A stretch of 64,000 bases of DNA, taken from Actinomyces slackii (lineage in GTDB: Bacteria; Actinomycetota; Actinomycetes; Actinomycetales; Actinomycetaceae). Shown here piece after piece: positions 1 through 9,000 of the stretch. Every line of letters begins with the position of its first letter. Positions within the stretch are counted from its first letter, which is position 1. Position numbers and translations under genes: made by a program. The notes under the pieces are model-generated. The model saw only the letters and a program-made list of their open reading frames with translations, did not search any database and was not told where the DNA came from. The DNA is taken from assembly GCF_900637295.1 (NCBI RefSeq), contig NZ_LR134363.1, forward strand, positions 2,232,001-2,296,000, read 5' to 3'.

Positions 1-1
1 G

Positions 2-3000
2 GAGCTGGCCCTCGTGAAGGACACCTTGGGTGTGGAAGAGAGCCGTTGGAGCGGTAATGGCCGGTGCTCGCCTCGGCTGACCGAGATCCCCCTGACCCTG
101 AACAGGCGCACTCCGCCCCTCGTCCCGGGGGGCGTCTATGTAATCACGGGTGGAACCGGGGGAGTCGGTCGGCACGTCACCGAGTGGGTGACTCGAGCAG
201 GGGGTCTCGCCGTCGTTGTGTCCAGGTCGGGCGCGCCGACGGACTGGTTGTCCACATTTGGCGGGGCGGTGACGTCGGTGGTCGCCGACCTCGGTGATCG
301 TGACGGCGTCGCGCGGGCCTTGGCGAAGGCGCGGGAGCTGGGGCCGGTGCGTGGTGTGATCCACGCGGCGGGCGTCCTGCACGATTCATTGGTCTGGGAG
401 AAGTCCGCCGCCGACATCACCGAGGTGGTGACGACGAAGGCGTGTGCCGGGCTGTGGCTCGACGAGGCGACGGCCGACGACCCCCTCGACTTCTTCGTTG
501 CCTTCTCGGCGGTGGCTGGATTGCGCGGCAACCTGGGCCAGTCCGACTATGCCTATGCGAATCGGGTGTTGGATGCGCTGATCCAATGGCGTGCCGACCA
601 TTCAGGCCATCCTGGTGCCTCGCTCTCGATCGCTTGGCCGCTGTGGGCAGATGGCGGGATGCGTCCAGGGCCCGCCGCAGAGCAATACATGCGTCGTACG
701 GGTGGGCTCTCGTCGCTTGAGACCGGCGAGGGGTTGGCCGTCCTCGGCAGCCTCCTCGACGCCGCGCCGAACCCCACCACCGCTATTCTCAAGGGCGATC
801 GTCGCAAGATCTCCGATCGTTTCATGGAACCGCCGGGCGAAAACGCCCCCAAGCGACCGACGGCGGTACGGAGCGCTGGGTCTGCCACCATTGCCGAGTC
901 GGTGGAGCATGACGTGGCTCGGGCGATCGTGACGACCATGCGCGTTCCGCTCGACCAGATCGACCGTTCTTCCGAGTTCGTGGAATTCGGTTTCGACTCG
1001 ATCACCTTCACCGAACTGGCGTCCTGGCTGAACGAACGCTGGGCCCTGGAACTGTTGCCGTCCGTATTCTACGACCACGCCACAGTCGGATCCTTCGTGG
1101 ACTTCGTCGGTGGATGCTTCGGTGACGAGATCGCCGACCACCGAGGCTGGCGGGGTGTCGAACCTGTCCACGCGGTCCAGACGAACGACCTGGTCCAGAC
1201 GAACGACCTGGTCCACACGAATGGAGAGACATTCGCCCAGCCCGTCCCGGCAGCGCTGGACGTGGCTTGCCCATCTGCGTCGGAGGCAGCTGCCGCCGAC
1301 GAGCCCATCGCCGTGGTGGGTTTGGCGGGACGATTCCCGGGCGGTGACATAGAGTCGTTCTGGGAATCGCTGCGCTCTAGGAGAGTCCTGACCAGTGAGG
1401 TCCCGGCTTGGCGCTGGGACTGGCGTGCTTGGCACGGCGCAACGGGTTCGGGACATCGGACCGACGTCCGCTTCGGTGGCTTCATCGAAGGAATCGAGAA
1501 CTTCGACTGTCAGTTCTTCGGCATATCGCCCGCCGAGGCGGACCTGATGGATCCCCAGCAGCGGCTGTTCCTCGAAGTGGTGTGGTCCGCCGTGGAGGAT
1601 TCTGGTCACCGAATCAGCGAGCTCGCGGGCACGAATACCAGTCTGTTCGTGGGCGTCGGAGGATCGGACTACGCCGAGCTCCTTCGGGCGGACGGGGTGG
1701 GCATGATGGCCCATGCGGCCACGGGCTCTGCGCATTCCGTCCTCGCGAACCGGGTGTCCTATCTGTTCGATCTTCGTGGGGTCTCCGAGCCGATCGACAC
1801 GGCTTGCTCCGCCTCGCTGGTGGCGATCCACCGGGCGGTGCAGGCGCTGCGCAACCGTGACTCGGATGTGGCAATCGCGGGCGGGGTCAACGTCTTGTGC
1901 TCCCCAACGGGATTCGTGGCGTTCTCCGAGGCGGGGATGTTGTCACCGGACGGGCTGTGCAAGGCGTTCGACGAGCACGCCGATGGCTACGTCCGTGGCG
2001 AAGGGGTGGGGGCCGTCGTCCTGAAGCGGCTGTCCCAGGCGCGCGCTGACCACGACCACATCTACGGTCTCGTGGTGGGCACCGCGGTCGGGCACGGTGG
2101 CCGCGGCGTCTCGCTGACGGCGCCCTCCGCGCGGTCCCAGTCCGAGGTGATCGACGCCGCCTGGCGCAATGCTGGAGTTCCGATCACCACTGCGGACTAC
2201 ATCGAGAGCCACGGGACGGGCACACGCCTCGGCGATCCTGTCGAGATCGAAGGCCTCGACCACGCCTTCCGACAGCACGACCACGATTTCTCCAAACACT
2301 GCGCAATCGGATCGGTGAAGGCGAACGTTGGTCATCTGGAAACGGCAGCTGGCATCGCCTCCTTGGCTAAGGTGCTTCTCTCCCTGCGCGACGACACGAT
2401 CGCCCCACACCCCACTCTCGAGACGGTGTCGCCGCTGTTGAGGCTCGACTCGACTGTCTTTACGATCCCGACGCGTCCGCAGCCTTGGCCCTTGCACGAG
2501 GATGGGACCCCCCGGCGGGCCGGCATCAGCTCGTTCGGATATGGCGGTGTCAATGCCCACATCGTCGTCGAGGAACCCCCGACGCGGGTCGCCACTCGCA
2601 CGTCGTCCCACGCCGAGGTCGTGACGCTCAGTGCCAAGGATGCCGACCGGCTCCGCCGCTACGCGCAAAGCGTTCGTGAGCACATCGCGGCCCACCCCGA
2701 GCTCTCGCTCACCGACCTCGCCCGCACGCTGCAGGAGGGGCGCGAGCCGATGCCCGAACGGTTGGCGATCGTCGCGTCCGATCTCGAGCAGGTGGGGACT
2801 GCCCTGGACTCCTTCCTGGCCGATGACCTGGTCCCAGGCGTCCATCGTGGCACCGTGGGACGTGAGGACTCGTTGGCCAAGCGGCTCTCGGCGAGCGGAT
2901 CAAGCACGGCTCTGGTCGACCACCTCGTGGCCAGCGGCGCGTGGGATGACCTCGCCTCGTGCTGGACACACGGTCTGGACGTCGACTGGGCTGATGCGCA

Positions 3001-6000
3001 GCTCGACCACGACTTCCAGCGAGTGTCGCTGCCCACCTATCCCTTCGCCGCTGAGCGTCACTGGCTACCGGGACCTTTGGCCGTTCCGCCTTGCGAGGAG
3101 CAGCCCGCGGTCTCGTGGCTGCGACCAGTGTGGAGGCCGGCCGCTGGCGGCCGCATCGCGGTCAAAGGCGACGTCCTCGTGGTCATCGGTGGTGAGGAGT
3201 GGCCGGTGGAGGCCGACCAGTGGCGCACCGTGGTGCGGATCCCCGGGAACGGGCCACACGGCACCGAGTCGATCCCCAGCAGCGGCACCATCGACGTGCT
3301 CGACCTGTCTGCGCTGGATGGGACGCACCCTGCCGAAGAGCCGGACCCAGTGGACACGCTCGTGCAGCTGTCCGCGTTCTTCGTCTCCTTGAGTGGTCGA
3401 CGGGATCTCTCCGAACTGCGCTTCGTCCGCACCCACGCGCGTTGCGGCGGGGGCGCCGATCCGGCCAACGCGGCGATCGCCGCATTCCTGCGGTCGTTCG
3501 CGCAGGAGGAACCGAAGTTCCACGCGAGAACCGTGGAGGTGTCGGATGATTGGCAGATCGCTGATCTGTTGGAGGAGTTCGGTGAGCGGGATGGCTTCGA
3601 GGTCCGATGGGACGGCCAGCGTCGGTCGACGAGGTGCTTGGTCCAGGACTCGTCCGTGGCCAGCTCTGGTTCTGGTCCCAACGCGGCAACGTTCCGTCGA
3701 GGCGGCGTCTACGTCATCACCGGTGGGGGGCGGGGCCTTGGCGCCCATGTGGCGCGGCACGTTGCCGAGACGCCTCAGGCCCACCTGGTGCTGATGGCAC
3801 GGTCGTCGCTTCCTGAGGACGGACTGCTCGACTCGATTCGCGCGCTGGGCGCAACGGTAGAGTATGCGAGTTGCGACGTCCGCGAAGCGTCCGCCGTCAC
3901 GGCGCTCATGGAGGAGGTCATCGCACGCCATGGACGCATCGACGGGGTGATCCACTGCGCCGGAACGCTGCGTGATGGATTCGTCCGCAACCTCGATAGG
4001 GCGAACATCGAGGCAGTGCTGGGCCCGAAAGCGGAAGGCACCCGCAACATCGACCTCGCCACTCGCGGGGCCGGAAGGGAATTCCTACTGCTGTTCTCGT
4101 CCTCAGTGGGCGTCGTCGGGAATGCGGGACAAAGCAACTACGCCTATGCGAATGCCTTCCTCGCCCACTACGCCCAGCAACGACGCGCCGAGGGCGATCG
4201 AACGGTGCGGGTCGTCCATTGGCCGTTGTGGGCGGGCGGGGATATGGGAGTCGACGCCGCTCGTATGCAGGATCTGGCGCGCTTAGGTGGCGAGCGGCTG
4301 CCGGTCGCCGCGGGTCTTGGCGCGCTCACGGGAGCCCTCATCAGCGACGAACCCGAGCTCCTGTGTGCGTACGGAACACCCACCTTGTACGCGACGCTCG
4401 TGGACCTCTTCGACTCGCCAGACCGCGCGTGGGCGCAACGGGATACCCCGAGCGTCGGGGTCGGGGGCACCAGCACGCCGCCTCTCCCGATCGAGTCGCC
4501 TGCCCCGGACCCTCGATCGGATCCGCCTGCGAACTCGGGAGCAATTGCCGCTGGGGTGGGGCCCGCCGAGAGCGCGAGCGACACCGCCGAGCGACTGCTC
4601 CGGGCCATCCTCTCCCAGGAAATGCGGCTTGCGCCGGAGAACATCGCACCGGGCATACCCTTGGCCGAACTGGGCATGGACTCGATGGTCGTTCGCGGCC
4701 TGAACAGGGGTTTGATGCAGGCTCTGGGGCAGGTGCCGAGCACCTTGGCCTACGAGCATCCCACGTTGGCGCAGATGGTCGACTACCTGGTCAGGTTCCA
4801 TGGGGACGCCTTGGGTGCGCTGGCCAGGGAGCGACCAGCTCCAGGACAAGAGGGCACCGCTCCGGCCAAGAAGTGTGTCTCGTCGTCCGCGGACGATGAC
4901 GTCCCTCGGCCAGAGGTCCTGGCAGGTCGGCCGCTGCTCCCGGATCCTGCCCGGGCTCGGTCGGACGACATTGCCGTCATCGGCATGGACGGGCGCTATC
5001 CGGGGGCGGACGATCTGGACGAGTTCTGGGACCTGCTGGTGGCGGGAAGGAGCGCAATTCGGGAAGTCCCCCTGGACCGGTGGGACGCCCATGCGCTCCT
5101 CGACGAGAATCCCGAGAATACCAGGGGGGGCCGCTCGTACGGGCGGTGGGGCGGCTTCTTGGACGGGGTCGAACGGTTCGATCCGAAGTTCTTCGGCATC
5201 TCCCCGCGCGATGCGGAAACCCTCGACCCGCAGGAACGCCTCTTCCTCGAGACGTCCTGGCACACCTTCGAGGCGGCCGGCTACCCGCCATCGCGACTGA
5301 GAACATCCCGTGATGAGGTGGGCGTCTTTGCCGGAGTGACGACATACACCAACCAGATGTGGGCTCCAGAACAGTGGGCCGCCGAGAGCGGAGTCAACCC
5401 GCAGTCGGCGTCGTGGTCACTGGCCAATCGGGTGTCCTTCATCATGGACCTCCGTGGCCCCAGCATGACGGTTGACACCGCCTGCGCCGCGTCCCTCAGC
5501 GCCGTCCACCTCGCCTGCGAGGCCTTGCGCAACGGATCCTGCCGTATGGCGCTCGCAGGCGGCGTCAACCTCTACATGCATCCCGCGAAGTACATCACGC
5601 TGGCCCAGGCGCGGATGCTGTCTCCCACCGGGTGCTGTTCGAGCTTCGGTCAGGACGCCGATGGCTTCGTCCCCGGCGAGGGAGTCGGCGCCGTCCTGCT
5701 CAAGCCGCTGGCGGACGCACTCGAGGATGGTGACAACGTGGTCGCCGTCATCAAGGGGACCGCGACCAACCATGGTGGCCGGACCAATGGCTACACCGTT
5801 CCCAATCCCGCCGCCCAGTCGAATGTCATTCGCGCGGCCCTCGAAACCGGAGGTGTGGACCCCGGCAGCATCGGGTGCGTCGAAGCCCACGGCACCGGAA
5901 CCGTCCTGGGCGATCCGATCGAACTGGCCGCGCTGAAGAACGTGGTGGGCGCCCCCGCGGGGAACCTGGGTGCGGTCTCCCTGGGTTCGGTCAAGTCGAA

Positions 6001-9000
6001 CATCGGACACCTGGAAGGCGCGGCGGGTATCGCTGGCTTGACCAAGGCCATCCTCGAGCTCCGGCACCAAACGCTCGTGCCGACGCTCAACTGCACGCCG
6101 GTGAACCCTCGACTGGACTTCGACGATACTCGCATCGAGTTGCAGACGGCTGCATCTGAGTGGCAGGCCCCGACCAGCATGGTCGCGGGCGAACTCGTCG
6201 AGGGGCCGCGGCGGGCGGGCATCAGTTCGTTCGGGGCCGGTGGCACCAACGTGCACGTGGTGGTCGAGGAATTCACCAGTGATGCCCCTCGAGATTGCGC
6301 TGGCCCCCAGATTGTGGTGCTGTCCGCTCGAACTCCCGAGCGGCTGAGCCGGTACTGTGCCGCCCTGGCCGATCACCTTCGCGCCAGGCGAGGGACATTG
6401 TCGGCCCGGGAGGACGACAACCGGCTCGGTCGACTCGTGACGGCTGCCGCTCGCGTGCTCGGCGTCAGCGAGGACGCGATCGACCCCGAGGCGACTCTCG
6501 GTGAGCAAGGGTTGGACATAGTCGGACTCACGACCCTGCTCACGGACGTGGGCGCCCCACGCTGCGGCTCGCTGCCCGACATATCGCTTGACTCGAGCCT
6601 GTTGGAGCTCGTGGACGTGGCAGATCTGGGTGGCCGCCACCGAAGCGACCTCCGGCTGATCGACGTGGCCCACACGTTGCGGGTGGGCAGGGAGCCGATG
6701 GACGAGCGCATCGGCTTCGTGGTGTCGACGCTGGCCGAGTTGCTGACCGAACTTGACGCCGCGGCGAACCGTGAGAACGCTTGGTCGACTCGCCCAACGC
6801 AGCGGCGCGGCGATCGTCCCGATGAGGCGGACGTCGAGCTGGCGATCGATCAGGAGGACTGGGCCGAACTGGCTCGTCTGTGGGTGATGGGGGCCACCAT
6901 CGATTGGGAGCGCGTGCCCTTGGGGCAGGGAGCCAGGACCGTCGAGCTTCCGACCTACCCCTTCGAACATGTCGACTGCAGATTCCCTCGAAGCCGGACC
7001 GGAGTGGTCCACCAGAGCGACGCTGCGGTGAGCGCCGTGCATGATGCTCACGAAGATCGGCGCCTCGCACCACTGCTGGGGACGAACACGTCTTCCCTGA
7101 CGGACACCCGATTCACCACCGTGCTCAGGTCTGACGAGCCCCACCTGGCGGACCACGTGGTGTTGGGGGACCCGACACTGCCCGGTGCGGCGGTACTGGA
7201 GATGGCACGGGCAGGTGGGACGTTGGCGTCGGGGGAGCCTGTGCGCGCCATCTCCGACGTCCTGTGGGCACGTCCCATCCAGGCCACCGATCGGACGACC
7301 AGCGTTGACCTGTCCCTGACGGCATCGGACCATACAATCCGTTTCGCGGTCACGGGGCATGGCGCCGATCAGGCCACCGAGTACTGCCAGGGGCGGATCC
7401 ACGTGTCCCGTCAGCCGGAAGACATGGGCGAACGCGTCGATCCGGATGCCCTCCTGCACAGGATGCATCGGACCCTCCCAGCTGAGGACTGCTACCGCTC
7501 CTTGGACGACGCCGGTCTGCACTACGGCCCCACCTTCCGGGGGCTGCGCGAGATCCACTGTGGCAGCCAGATGGCACTCTCGAGGTGGAAGATTCCCTCT
7601 GGTGGCGGGACGGGCAACGACACCCTCGACCCAAGCATCATCGATGCGGCCTTCCAGACCGTGTTGGGCCTGTCGGACCCGGACGATGTTGGGGACGTTT
7701 GGGTGCCCTTCGCCCTGTCTCGACTCACGTGGAGCGGGAAACTTCCCGGCAGCGGCTGGGTGCAGGTCGTGCGCTGCCCGGATGCGCGGGTGCGCAAGGT
7801 CGACATCGTCGTCACCGATGACGGCGGGAATCCCGTCGTGCGGATCGATGGCCTCATGCTCCGCCAGTTTGCGATTGCCGCGCCGGTGGTGCCGGACCAC
7901 GCGCCCGGGAACCCAGCGTCGCAGGGGGAGGTTGGTCACGTTGTGTTCGGGCCTGACTGGCGGAAGAAGCCGGCGTCCGGCGTGGCCCAGGTGGGTCCAT
8001 CTGAGACGCGCACCCTCCTGGTAGACGCGTCGCCGCCTCTCGAACGACTCGTTCTCGAATCTGGTGTTGCGTACCAGAACGTGGATGCCACCGGCGCCTA
8101 TCATGCGCTAAGGAACGCCGTTGCGGACAGGCGGATCCAACGCCTCGTCATGGTGCACGACGGTGCATCCGCCAACGTCCGGGCCCTGGCGGCCATGGCT
8201 CGCACCGTGCGCGCGGAGCAACCGCGGCTGCGAGCCTCGGCGGTCCAGGTCGGCGACGGTGTGGCCCCGGACGCGCTCTTGAACGAGATCCGGGGTGGGG
8301 CCGACGATGCCGAGGTTCGGCTTCAGGAGTCGGATCGCGAGGTGCTGGGCTGGGCCGGATTCATCCTGGACGAGTCCACCGATTTTCGCGCGCGCCACGA
8401 CGCCTCCTACCTGATCACCGGCGGCCTGGGCGTCCTGGGCCGTCGATTCGCGGAGTTCTTGGCCGCGCGGGGGGCGGGATGCGTCGTGCTCACCGGTCGC
8501 AGAGCATTGGACCCGCAGGCAGCCGCCTGGTTGGACTCGCTGGAGTGCGCGGCAGAGTACCGAGCGCTCGACGTCTCCGATCGAGCATCGGTTCGCGAAC
8601 TCGTTCAGATGCTTCGAGGCTCCGAGCGTCCACCACTGAGGGGGATCCTCCATGCGGCGGGCGTGCTTCGTGATGGCTTGCTCGCCATCAAGGACTCCGG
8701 AGCATGGGACGAGGTGTGTGCCCCGAAGGTCACTGGCACGGTGGTCCTGGACGAGGAGACCGCCGACATGGACCTGGACTGGTTCGGTTGCTTCTCGTCG
8801 CTGGCAGGAGCGGTCGGCAACCCCGGCCAGTGCGAGTACGCGTATGCGAACCGCTTCATGGACGCCTACATCTCCGATCGGGAGCGGTTGCGCGCGTCAG
8901 GGCAACGGTCTGGGAGGAGCCTGTCGATCGGCTGGCCCTTGTGGTCGGACGGGGGCATGGGTCTGGATGACGAGGCCATCGCACGACTCGAGCGCACGGT

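Noticed and set aside
14-120. GTG at 14 as the true start of the first PKS gene
   Set aside because: The frame is open to base 2 and the protein begins just before a KR cofactor motif, so the gene clearly continues outside the window.
5417-8104. 895-codon open frame on the minus strand
   Set aside because: It lies antisense to PKS modules; the translation is Arg/His-rich with no family pattern, a high-GC shadow.
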